In this document: piece after piece, positions 1 to 6,434 of the stretch
Position numbering within the stretch: the stretch's first letter is position 1
Layout of the letters: every line of letters starts with the position of its first letter
Origin: Candidatus Delongbacteria bacterium
Lineage (GTDB): Bacteria > Delongbacteria > UBA4055
DNA: 31,869 nt
Direction: 5' to 3'
NCBI GenBank assembly: GCA_027858795.1
Contig: JAQICF010000003.1
Span: 1 to 31,869 of the forward strand
Notes under the pieces: generated by a model
Told to the model about the DNA's origin: nothing
The model's input: the letters and a program-made list of their open reading frames with translations, nothing else
Database searches by the model: none
Made by a program: the position numbers and the translations under genes

Positions 1-185
1 GATGAAGTAATACTACCGAATGAAGATTGAAATTTATTCGTTCCCAGTGCCATAGGAGCAGGCAATCCCGCAAGTAACAAAGCAGGAATTGTAATCAATC
101 CTCCACCACCTGCGATAGAATCAATAAATCCACCGGCAATACCGGATAGAAAAAGTAAAAAATATGTAAAGGGTGATAGTTCCAT
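1..185 (-). CDS. TauE/SafE-family sulfite exporter-like permease, N-terminal part, cut by window edge
   Basis: Reading the minus strand from an ATG at 185 gives about 61 residues and then runs off the window start. The peptide has one hydrophobic segment followed by GFIDSIAGGGGLITIP and then ALGTNKFQSSFGS. This glycine-rich loop and the ALGTNK motif are hallmarks of the first repeat of the TauE/SafE (TSUP) family of inner-membrane anion exporters and importers. The family transports sulfite, sulfoacetate and related organic or inorganic anions; the substrate here cannot be told. Only the N-terminal fifth of the usual ~250-residue protein is present. It is divergent from the kinase gene that starts at 357. 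Confidence 0.85.
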   Translation of the reverse strand, partial: MELSPFTYFLLFLSGIAGGFIDSIAGGGGLITIPALLLAGLPAPMALGTNKFQSSFGSITS

Positions 186-283
186 AGTACTCGCTAAGTT
201 AAATTCCGGTTAAATATAATGGAAAAAACGAGAATATGGAATTAGAAATGTGTGTGTGAAATCAATTCTTAAATAATTTTACC

Positions 284-312
284 TTGATAAATAGATTAAA
301 TTAAATTATTTT
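284..312 (+). promoter_or_regulatory. Possible sigma-70 promoter for the leader ORF and deoxynucleoside kinase
   Basis: TTGATA (284-289) and TATTTT (307-312) are spaced by 17 bp just upstream of the leader ORF. The predicted transcript would begin near 319, leaving a very short 5' leader that may trim the Shine-Dalgarno at 315-322. The sequence is AT-rich, so a chance match is possible. Confidence 0.3.
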
Positions 313-330
313 TCGGGAGAGGAAATACTA

Positions 331-360
331 ATGAAAATAACGGAGTATGTCGACTTATGA
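331..360 (+). CDS. Nine-codon leader ORF overlapping the kinase start
   Basis: ATG at 331 opens a frame encoding MKITEYVDL that stops with TGA at 358-360. The stop overlaps the kinase start codon in the arrangement ATGA (357-360). It has the best Shine-Dalgarno in the area: GGGAGAGG (315-322), eight bases before its ATG. The kinase ATG itself only has CGGAG (341-345) within this short ORF. The layout suggests translational coupling or a control leader for the kinase. Whether the peptide does anything is unknown. Confidence 0.45.
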   Translation: MKITEYVDL

Positions 361-989
361 ATAATAATAAAAATATCAATAATAGATATATCGTTGTTTC
401 AGGCAATATCGGTAGTGGAAAGTCAACTTTAGTAAAACTATTGTCGTCATACTTGCCTCATTTCCATACATTTTATGAACCATTTGAGGCAAATCCTTAT
501 TTAGATGCATTTTATAAAAACAAAAAACGGTGGGGGTTTAATTCACAAATATACTTTCTTTCTCAACATGCAAAACAACATTACAATATTAACAAAGAAA
601 ATTATGTAATACAGGATAGTTGTATTGATGACAGTGTTAATATTTTTGGTATGAACCTATATAATAATGGCTTTATGTCAAAAAGAGATTGGAAAACCTA
701 CTATGATTTATATAACATTTTAAAATCAAACCTAAAATTACCTGATTTAGTATTCTATTTAAAAGCTAGTGAAAATACTATAATTGAACGAATAAAATCT
801 AGAAACCGAATGATAGAATCTAATATGGATGTCAATTACATAAAAGACTTGAATAATTTATATAATGCATGGATGTTAGAAAGAAATAAGTCGGTAAAAA
901 CTATAGTAATTGATGTTGACTCAATTGATTTGATAGACAATAAAAATTATGTAAATTTAATTATTGATGAAATAAACTTGAATATCTAA
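357..989 (+). CDS. Deoxynucleoside kinase (dNK/dGK-dAK family), divergent active site
   Basis: Likely phosphorylates a deoxynucleoside at its 5'-OH using ATP, as in purine or pyrimidine deoxynucleoside salvage in the cytosol. The 210-residue length fits the bacterial dAK/dGK family. A Walker A GNIGSGKST lies at 16-24, followed by the YEPFEANPY segment whose Glu41 corresponds to the family's catalytic base. PDLVFYLKAS (129-138) is the usual strand before the LID, and ERIKSRNR (144-151) is the arginine-rich LID. The conserved D/E-R-S motif after strand 3 reads D87-S88-C89, so the usual Arg is missing. That could change substrate or reduce activity. It is the only plus-strand gene group in the window and is coupled to the leader ORF at 331. 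It converges on the cysteine-rich gene with an 8-base gap. Family confident, substrate unknown. Confidence 0.85.
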   Translation: MNNNKNINNRYIVVSGNIGSGKSTLVKLLSSYLPHFHTFYEPFEANPYLDAFYKNKKRWGFNSQIYFLSQHAKQHYNINKENYVIQDSCIDDSVNIFGMNLYNNGFMSKRDWKTYYDLYNILKSNLKLPDLVFYLKASENTIIERIKSRNRMIESNMDVNYIKDLNNLYNAWMLERNKSVKTIVIDVDSIDLIDNKNYVNLIIDEINLNI

Positions 990-997
990 AATATTTA

Positions 998-1273
998 TTA
1001 AAAATAACTAACACAACATATAATAAGACCCATGGTAGCTGAAATAACAGCAATAAGGTTTAGCATATTACTTCTTTCTTGTAACTTTCTAGAATAATAC
1101 TGATTATAAGTTTCTCCTTTGAATCTTTTTCCTATACAAAATAATTTACATTTTTCTTGTTCGCTAATAATAACATTAACGTTTTTCGATTCGCAAAACA
1201 TGTACTTATATTTTGATGATTGATTGATTGTTTTATCACTTGTCCAATCACACATTACACATTTTTCCTTCAA
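998..1273 (-). CDS. Small cysteine-rich protein with a C-terminal membrane anchor
   Basis: 91 residues, family not recognised. The N-terminal two thirds is polar and contains five cysteines (C5 and C8 as CVMCDW, C27, C42 and C46 as KCKLFC), a spacing that could bind a metal. Residues about 70-90 form one hydrophobic helix ending in CCVSYF, so it is probably a tail-anchored inner-membrane protein. The start is TTG at 1273, chosen because a perfect GGAGG (1281-1285) sits seven bases upstream; the internal ATG has no such site. It lies 39 bases after the dUTPase-like gene on the same strand and is probably co-transcribed with it. It resembles the Cys-rich protein at 4657-4908 in the C-K-x-F-C block. 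Confidence 0.6.
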   Translation of the reverse strand: MKEKCVMCDWTSDKTINQSSKYKYMFCESKNVNVIISEQEKCKLFCIGKRFKGETYNQYYSRKLQERSNMLNLIAVISATMGLIICCVSYF

Positions 1274-1312
1274 TTATTAACCTCCAGTTATTAAAATTAA
1301 TCTCTTAATAAA

Positions 1313-1894
1313 TTAACCTGAGATATCTTTTTTAAATTTAGCTAATTTCTCTAAAGCTTCATCTTCACTTTCAGCATTTCTTATTTCACGAATTAACAAA
1401 TCGTATTTAGAATCTGTACTGGTTTTTTTTGTCATACTGCCTGAAGTATCAAATAGTGCTAGGTATGCAATAGGATACTCTTTAAAAATATTAACAGGTC
1501 TTGGTTTTACATTATAAATACCAAATTTGATTCTTCCAGAATAGTTAGAATCTAGTTTACCTGTTGTTATTAGAAGACCACTTTCGATACATATTGATGC
1601 TGGTATAAACATACCTACAACACCATCATCAAGAATGATTTTTTCTTCAACTTCAATTACAATATAGTCGTTAGCTTCGATTGTAAAACAACCATTTTTT
1701 TGTTTGTCAAAGTGAACATAATCATTAAAAGGCTCGCTAATTTCACCTTCAAGGTCTAAAATAGCTAAGTTTGGATGAAGAGCATACCAATTGCTTTTTA
1801 ATTTTTGATCATTAAAAGGAGTTATTGTTACCCTCTTTTCTTCAATAAGTTTCAGTATCTGTTGATTATTTAACACACTAGTATTCTTATTCAT
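1313..1894 (-). CDS. dUTPase/dCTP-deaminase-fold protein with altered catalytic positions
   Basis: 193 residues with the trimeric dUTPase fold signature. GLLITTGKLDSNYSG (about 105-119) matches dUTPase motif 3, with the conserved Asp and the Tyr-x-Gly, and IYN plus YPIAYLALFD follow as in motif 4. Family members hydrolyse dUTP or deaminate dCTP to keep uracil out of DNA. Here the dCTP-deaminase Ser-Ser-x-x-Arg segment reads ASICIESGL, with Glu near the Arg position, and the catalytic Glu of the LEL-x-N strand is Gly (FGIYN). Deaminase activity is therefore doubtful and hydrolase activity uncertain. A charged C-terminal extension (from about 155) replaces the usual glycine-rich motif 5. AAAGGGG lies six bases before the ATG, and a good promoter is at 1995-2023. 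Neighbours are a nucleoside kinase and a PARIS-like pair. Confidence 0.65.
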   Translation of the reverse strand: MNKNTSVLNNQQILKLIEEKRVTITPFNDQKLKSNWYALHPNLAILDLEGEISEPFNDYVHFDKQKNGCFTIEANDYIVIEVEEKIILDDGVVGMFIPASICIESGLLITTGKLDSNYSGRIKFGIYNVKPRPVNIFKEYPIAYLALFDTSGSMTKKTSTDSKYDLLIREIRNAESEDEALEKLAKFKKDISG

Positions 1895-1994
1895 TTTTTA
1901 CCCCTTTATTATATTTTTGCACGGAAATATACTTCATCATGTTTATAAAGTCAATTTCCATTCAACAGTATTTTTTAATTTATTTCCATACATT

Positions 1995-2023
1995 ATGATA
2001 ACTATTTCTTAGTTTAATGTCAA
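1995..2023 (-). promoter_or_regulatory. Sigma-70 promoter for the dUTPase-like gene
   Basis: On the minus strand TTGACA (2023-2018) and TATCAT (2000-1995) are separated by exactly 17 bp, about 100 bases before the ATG at 1894. The -35 is a perfect consensus and the -10 matches four of six positions. It lies in the 205-base gap after the DUF4435 gene, so the dUTPase-like and small Cys-rich genes probably form their own unit. Nothing else is recognised in this gap. Confidence 0.5.
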
Positions 2024-2099
2024 TTGTAAAATATCCAAGAAATCGAAATATGGAATCGGGGAAATTATTAATGGATTAATATTGTAAGTAATTATCTTA

Positions 2100-3029
2100 T
2101 TATTTTTTTTTCCGAATTAAATAATCAATTAAACAACTAGGTGTTTCAGCATATATACTAAGGTTCGTTAAAGAAGTTGAATATTCAAACCTCAAACTAC
2201 ACTTATGTTTTTTTTGGAATATTAATGATTTCTTTTTGCAAATTTCTGATTTTAATTTATCTAAAAAACATATAAAAAAGCTTAACTGAAATTTACCTCG
2301 GAAATTTGACTCACATTCATCATTTGTAAAAGACTTGATTTTCATATTCAATTCTTTTTGTGAAATAATTGGAGAATCCTGAAAAATTGATTGGATTTTT
2401 TCTAAATCATTTAAATCATCATAATTGGTTTTTATTTTTAGGTTATGGCAAATTATTGATTGAAAATAAGCACCAATTTTTTTTTCTATTTTTAAATAAG
2501 TGTTTATTCCAGCGATTTTTCTTTTATCATTTTGGCATGCTAACCAAGCATTAATAAATGTTGTTTTTTTTATGAATTGCAATTTTAATTTTTTGAATAT
2601 GACCAATACTTTATTATAATCTTCATCCTGTTCTTTTAAATCAAATTCATTCTTCAATATTTTTTTTAAAACATTAGTATTTGCATAAAGATTTTCGATC
2701 GAGTAACAAGGAAGACAGTAAAGTTCATTTTTTGAAATATTATCCCCATAGTCTTTGTCTACAAAATAAGATATATTAGAACCAACATACTCTCTTTTTT
2801 TTGATATAAGTTTTTTCACCTTAATTACATTTTCTTTACCTCCACAATATATATGTTCATAATCTCTTTGAGCATGTACTTCAATTCTAATACCGTAATA
2901 CTTGTTATCATCTTTGCCTTCATAAAAACAAAATAGAAAATTCTTTTTTTTCTTTTGTTTTAGAACAAACTCTGTATATGCAACATGACCTGAAAAAGAT
3001 TCTTCTCTCAACTTTTCAATTAAAGTCAT
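2100..3029 (-). CDS. ariB: DUF4435 TOPRIM-type effector, AriB-like (PARIS)
   Basis: 309 residues from the ATG at 3029. A GTG one codon earlier (3032) is also possible. FYEGKDDNKYY near the N-terminus gives the TOPRIM catalytic Glu (about E37). YFVDKDYGD supplies the D-x-D pair (about D91 and D93), and CYSIENLY (around 108-115) is the conserved DUF4435 block. In PARIS systems this protein is held by the ATPase AriA and, when released by a phage trigger, acts as a tRNA-cleaving nuclease that stops infection. The gene directly follows the ATPase with stop and start fused as TGATG, which forces co-translation. The lysine-rich C-terminal half is divergent. No terminator is visible after it. The assignment rests on motif pattern plus gene pairing; other DUF4435 systems with a different target remain possible. 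Confidence 0.7.
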   Translation of the reverse strand: MTLIEKLREESFSGHVAYTEFVLKQKKKKNFLFCFYEGKDDNKYYGIRIEVHAQRDYEHIYCGGKENVIKVKKLISKKREYVGSNISYFVDKDYGDNISKNELYCLPCYSIENLYANTNVLKKILKNEFDLKEQDEDYNKVLVIFKKLKLQFIKKTTFINAWLACQNDKRKIAGINTYLKIEKKIGAYFQSIICHNLKIKTNYDDLNDLEKIQSIFQDSPIISQKELNMKIKSFTNDECESNFRGKFQLSFFICFLDKLKSEICKKKSLIFQKKHKCSLRFEYSTSLTNLSIYAETPSCLIDYLIRKKK

Positions 3030-4399
3030 CACTTTTTCTCTTTTATATATGAATTCATACCTACTGCAAATTTATCAAGCTCGTTTTTAAAAATAAATGG
3101 CGAATGAGTAACTGATAGTAAAAACTTACACTTATTTGAGCTAACAATATCAGGTAATAGTTGCTTTTGCCATTCAATTGAAAGTGATAATTCTGGTTCG
3201 TCAAATAAAACTAAATAATTTTTAGAAAACTCCAAATAAATTTTAGAAAAAAGTGAAATTATTTGCTTTTCTCCGGAAGACAATTTATTAAGTGAGACAA
3301 TATACTCTGTACCTCGTTTGAATACCTCAATCTTAACTGTACTTTCGTTGTATCTAAACTCTTTATCTTCTAAATATCTATTACATACATTAATAAAATT
3401 TTTGATTGCATCATCAACATGCTTATGTTTGTTGTATATCTCAATAAGATTAAAAAGAAAATATGTTAACTCTTTTTTCTTCAATAGCTCTTTTGGTTTT
3501 TCAAGAAGTTTTAATATTTTTTCTCTATCCGATTCAACTAAGCTATCACCTACCCTATGTAAAACAATTTTTGCGGTTGATATCTCCATATTATCTATTT
3601 GATTTTGTTCAATATCAGGAAATCCCTCTAAGAGTTGAGATAGTATTTCACCTGTTACTTTTGAAAAGCCTTCTACTGTTGAACTATTTATTAAATCTTT
3701 CACTATATCTATTCGCTGTTCTACATCCTCCATACCAAAATGGATTAAAGTATCATCATCAATAAAATTATCATCTTCAAAATCTTCTAAATATTCTTCT
3801 TCAAATTCTGGATCTATAATTTTTTTTCTAAACTTACCCAAATTTTTCAAATCTTCTTCGACCCTTCTGTAAGTAGGAAAATAAAGAATGTCAACTGAAT
3901 AGGATTTTATTAATTCACCATATTGTAAGAACTTCTTGAATATCGGTTCGTGAAGTATAATTCTTAGGTCCCTTGTCATTATTCTAGTAGGTGCCCACCT
4001 TGGTATTTTTTTAGAGATTAATAATTTCATCATGCTAAGTTCTATTTCTCTTTCCGATAATGATTCATTTTCTAAAAACTCTAATTCTTTGACAGATATT
4101 TGATTTATAAATTCATTTGGTATTCGTCGTCGTTTATTCCTCTCCCGTAAAGATATAAAAGTTTCTAGCTCATTCTTTTTAAATTTTATTTTATTTTTGT
4201 CTTTAAATTCCAGCTCAATGCTTTCAAAATCTATTGATATTAACTTATGCCATTTCTCAGATAACACGTAGTAAAGACTGTTCAATATTGTTGTTTTGCC
4301 CAGCCCATTTTCACCAATTAGAATTTTAATGTCACTTTTAAAAGGAATATTTACATTTCTAAAACCAAACAACTTGTTTACTTTATATTTTTTTATCAT
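3029..4399 (-). CDS. ariA: AAA/ABC-type ATPase, AriA-like (PARIS) sensor
   Basis: 456 residues with a complete SMC/OLD-style ATPase head. It has Walker A GENGLGKTT (29-37), an ABC signature-like LSSGEKQ (373-379), Walker B YLVLFDEPELS with D400-E401, and switch His432 in SVTHSP. Between the head halves is a largely helical insertion with ILYFPTYRRVEEDL, a block typical of ATPases paired with DUF4435 or OLD-type nucleases, followed by a very acidic stretch (about 208-228). In PARIS, AriA forms an ATP-binding scaffold that sequesters AriB and senses phage anti-restriction proteins. The start ATG has AAGGA six bases upstream. Its stop overlaps the downstream start by one base. A TTGACA and an extended -10 lie about 100 bases upstream. 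ATPase family certain, PARIS identity likely. Confidence 0.75.
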   Translation of the reverse strand: MIKKYKVNKLFGFRNVNIPFKSDIKILIGENGLGKTTILNSLYYVLSEKWHKLISIDFESIELEFKDKNKIKFKKNELETFISLRERNKRRRIPNEFINQISVKELEFLENESLSEREIELSMMKLLISKKIPRWAPTRIMTRDLRIILHEPIFKKFLQYGELIKSYSVDILYFPTYRRVEEDLKNLGKFRKKIIDPEFEEEYLEDFEDDNFIDDDTLIHFGMEDVEQRIDIVKDLINSSTVEGFSKVTGEILSQLLEGFPDIEQNQIDNMEISTAKIVLHRVGDSLVESDREKILKLLEKPKELLKKKELTYFLFNLIEIYNKHKHVDDAIKNFINVCNRYLEDKEFRYNESTVKIEVFKRGTEYIVSLNKLSSGEKQIISLFSKIYLEFSKNYLVLFDEPELSLSIEWQKQLLPDIVSSNKCKFLLSVTHSPFIFKNELDKFAVGMNSYIKEKK

Positions 4400-4501
4400 A
4401 CTACTTCCTTATTTTAAAATTTAAAAGATCGTTAAATTAATGCCCCATAACATTTTTAAAAGTTGGTTAAAGTTACTTTAAGGTACAACTTATATTCTTT
4501 C

Positions 4502-4537
4502 AATATAACAGTTAAATAATTACTAACGATTTGTCAA
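4502..4537 (-). promoter_or_regulatory. Possible promoter for the PARIS-like operon
   Basis: In the 257-base gap before the ATPase, the minus strand holds TGTTATATT, an extended -10 (TGn plus TATATT at 4507-4502). A consensus TTGACA (4537-4532) lies too far upstream for it (24 bp) but is 17 bp from the weak TAACTG. The two possibilities cannot be separated by eye. The rest of the gap shows no gene. Confidence 0.3.
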
Positions 4538-4656
4538 CAGGTTATTTTTTTTATTATAAGAATTAAAATCCCCTTAATCAAGAACGAGAAATGACAACAC
4601 ATTTTGACAAAAACCAGGATTTAATTTTAATTGTTATAATATTATAAGTCTAAATC

Positions 4657-4908
4657 CTATTCATTCCCTTTATTAGGATTATCATGTGGATAACAACATA
4701 ATACATTATCTAAATATTCAATACCACAAAAATACTTACAAATTGATATATTTTTAACTGCGCATTTATGCTCATTGGATTTCTCATCTTTATTCCATGG
4801 ACAAGCATCTTGGTCCCAAGAAATATTTTTGGAATCAGATGTAAGATCAATATCCATATTCGCACCATCTAACTTTTTGACAATGCTATTATTTGAATTT
4901 TCTTCCAT
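4657..4908 (-). CDS. Small soluble cysteine-rich protein
   Basis: 83 residues from ATG at 4908, family not recognised. The start is chosen over an in-frame TTG at 4920 because GGAG lies six bases before this ATG. The N-terminal third is acidic and disordered-looking. The rest carries seven cysteines in the order CPW, KC, ICKYFC and VLCCYPHDN, a layout suited to a metal or Fe-S site. There is no signal peptide or membrane segment. The ICKYFC block and the preceding N-I-S-I resemble KCKLFC in the protein at 998-1273. The gene lies upstream of the PARIS-like pair on the same strand, but 257 bases apart. Confidence 0.6.
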   Translation of the reverse strand: MEENSNNSIVKKLDGANMDIDLTSDSKNISWDQDACPWNKDEKSNEHKCAVKNISICKYFCGIEYLDNVLCCYPHDNPNKGNE

Positions 4909-4956
4909 GATGAACTCCAATCTGTTACTTCATTTTTTTTTTGTAAATGTTTTTTT

Positions 4957-5030
4957 AATTAAAATCGTTATCGGTCGGACATGGGAGCCCGACCCTACAG
5001 AATATCTCCGCGAACTCTGCGGTTATAATC
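4957..5030. repeat. Dispersed intergenic repeat, copy 1
   Basis: AATTAAAATCGT opens a block that recurs at 5886-5967. It contains the inverted repeat GGTCGG (4973-4978) / CCGACC (4989-4994), then CCTACAGAA, then CTCCGCGAACTCTGCGGTT. It is far more GC-rich than its surroundings. It lies immediately 3' of the CPBP-like gene (stop at 5033-5035, read on minus). Blocks of the CTCCGCG..CTCTGCGG type are known as recurrent intergenic sequence in many bacterial genomes. Confidence 0.7.
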
Positions 5031-5032
5031 TT

Positions 5033-5842
5033 TTAATTATCTAAAGATTCTTCCTTTTTTGGAAGAAATGCCGAAATATCAGCTAAAGTATGCCACCATG
5101 CTGAGAAATAAATATGACCAGATAAGAAATATAAAATCCATCCGGGTAATCCTAGTAAAAACATCTGAATAAACATCCGAGTATAGCTCATATTATTTTT
5201 CTGAGTCATATTTTCACTGTAAAATTTCTTTGCCTTCTTCACACTTGGAATATGTGATAAACAAAAAAATGAATTTATTAATACCAATGTTAATACTGTA
5301 GACCAAATAGAAGGTATATAAAAAATTAACAAAGTGTGCATTTTACCTCCTATCAATCCTATAACCAGTAAATCTTCAGGCAATCCTGCAGCAAAGAACG
5401 CAACGAGAAATGATTTTCTGAATGTCTTAAAGTTTTTTGCTCTCCATCTTGTTCCAACGTAAATCAATATTGTTGTCAAAATCAGGATAATAAAAAGAAT
5501 TAATTGTATAGAAGCACATAAATTAAAGCTAAGACCTAGACTTAATAAGTTTGTATCAGAAACTAAAAACATATAAAATAATGGTATAAATATCCACAGA
5601 CTCTTTCTTATTATAAACGAAGCCATTTTCTTGTTACTTTCAAATATTTCATCTATTGATTTTAATTTCTCTAATCCAAATATATCAAAAACTGAACTTT
5701 GACCCAAATATTTTACTAAATAAAAAATTATTATCGCAGAAATCAAGCCAATTATATTTTTATCAAAAAATTCAAAAATATTAATAATAATTAACAGCAG
5801 CGTTAAAAATAACGATAAAATATTTTCTTTATTCCAATTCAT
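5033..5842 (-). CDS. CPBP-family intramembrane protease-like protein, degenerate motif 1
   Basis: 269 residues with about eight hydrophobic segments. The CPBP (Abi/CAAX-type) signature can be followed. Motif 1 is LPEDLLV with E156-D157, where the family has E-E-x-x-x-R, so the second Glu is Asp and the Arg is missing. Motif 2 FFCLSH ends in H197, and motif 3 is H251-TLA-D255. Family members are inner-membrane metal proteases or related enzymes acting on prenylated or membrane substrates, and many sit beside bacteriocin or defence genes. The altered first motif leaves activity in doubt. AAGGAAG lies seven bases before the ATG. The gene is flanked on both sides by copies of the same repeat, so it may be a relatively recent arrival. 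Confidence 0.6.
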   Translation of the reverse strand: MNWNKENILSLFLTLLLIIINIFEFFDKNIIGLISAIIIFYLVKYLGQSSVFDIFGLEKLKSIDEIFESNKKMASFIIRKSLWIFIPLFYMFLVSDTNLLSLGLSFNLCASIQLILFIILILTTILIYVGTRWRAKNFKTFRKSFLVAFFAAGLPEDLLVIGLIGGKMHTLLIFYIPSIWSTVLTLVLINSFFCLSHIPSVKKAKKFYSENMTQKNNMSYTRMFIQMFLLGLPGWILYFLSGHIYFSAWWHTLADISAFLPKKEESLDN

Positions 5843-5885
5843 TATAGCACTTCCTTTTCTTCCTATCTTCCTGTAAACATCTTTA

Positions 5886-5967
5886 AATTAAAATCGTATT
5901 AGGTCGGACAGGGAGCCCGACCCTACAGAACACCTCTGTGCTCTCTGTGTCCTCTGTGGTTCAATCA
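5886..5967. repeat. Dispersed intergenic repeat, copy 2
   Basis: AATTAAAATCGT, then GGTCGG (5902-5907) / CCGACC (5917-5922), then CCTACAGAA as in copy 1. It is followed by a longer CCTCTGTG..CTCTGTG..CCTCTGTGG tract. It ends on the stop codon of the NimA-like gene (5961-5963), so the repeat reaches the 3' end of a coding frame, as copy 1 nearly does. Identity is close to complete in the first 40 bases and diverges in the CTCTG part. Confidence 0.7.
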
Positions 5968-6425
5968 TTTTTCCTATTATCCATATAACTTACTTTACAA
6001 GTCGTTTCTTCTATCTCAACTTTGATCATTACGATCGTATTCAAACTTTTCGCACTATGATGAACTGGTTCTGCACCGAAATGTCCGGTAAGACAATTCA
6101 AAGCTTTCCTCTTCCCTTCCTCATCTTCAATAATATAAGCTTTGCCAAAACCATTCACGCTTTGGAATTTCATCGTAAGTAAACCTTCCAGATATTCATC
6201 ATCAAGTGTGACATTAAAAGCCACTTTAGGATTTTTTCTAATAAGATCAAGTTTCATTCCTTTTTTTGCACAATGAATATATAACGCATTATCTTTATAT
6301 CCATAGTTCAACGGAATAACGTACGGTTGATCTCCATCGGTCATTGCAAGCTGGCACCAGATCGCTTTTTTTAAAATTTCTTCTATCTTATTCTTATCCG
6401 TAACTTCTTTTTTCTTATTTATCAT
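5961..6425 (-). CDS. NimA-like pyridoxamine 5'-phosphate oxidase-fold flavoprotein
   Basis: 154 residues, the usual length for this family of small FMN (or F420/heme) binding split-barrel proteins related to nitroimidazole-resistance NimA. Recognisable blocks are CQLAMTDGDQPYVIPLNYGY (24-43), LYIHCAKKGMKLDLIRKNPKV (48-68) and the strand SVNGFGKA (89-96). Such proteins reduce nitro groups or handle flavins; the natural substrate here is unknown. It starts nine bases after the hydrogenase-like small subunit with a clear AGGAG six bases before the ATG, so it is the last gene of the Ehr-type operon. That may mean it exchanges electrons with the complex or protects it, but this is inference. Confidence 0.8.
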   Translation of the reverse strand: MINKKKEVTDKNKIEEILKKAIWCQLAMTDGDQPYVIPLNYGYKDNALYIHCAKKGMKLDLIRKNPKVAFNVTLDDEYLEGLLTMKFQSVNGFGKAYIIEDEEGKRKALNCLTGHFGAEPVHHSAKSLNTIVMIKVEIEETTCKVSYMDNRKND

Positions 6426-6434
6426 GATTTTCTC

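Noticed and set aside
4604..4640. Plus-strand sigma-70 promoter (TTGACA ... TATAAT)
   Set aside because: The spacer is 25 bp and no plus-strand gene follows; chance in AT-rich sequence is likely.
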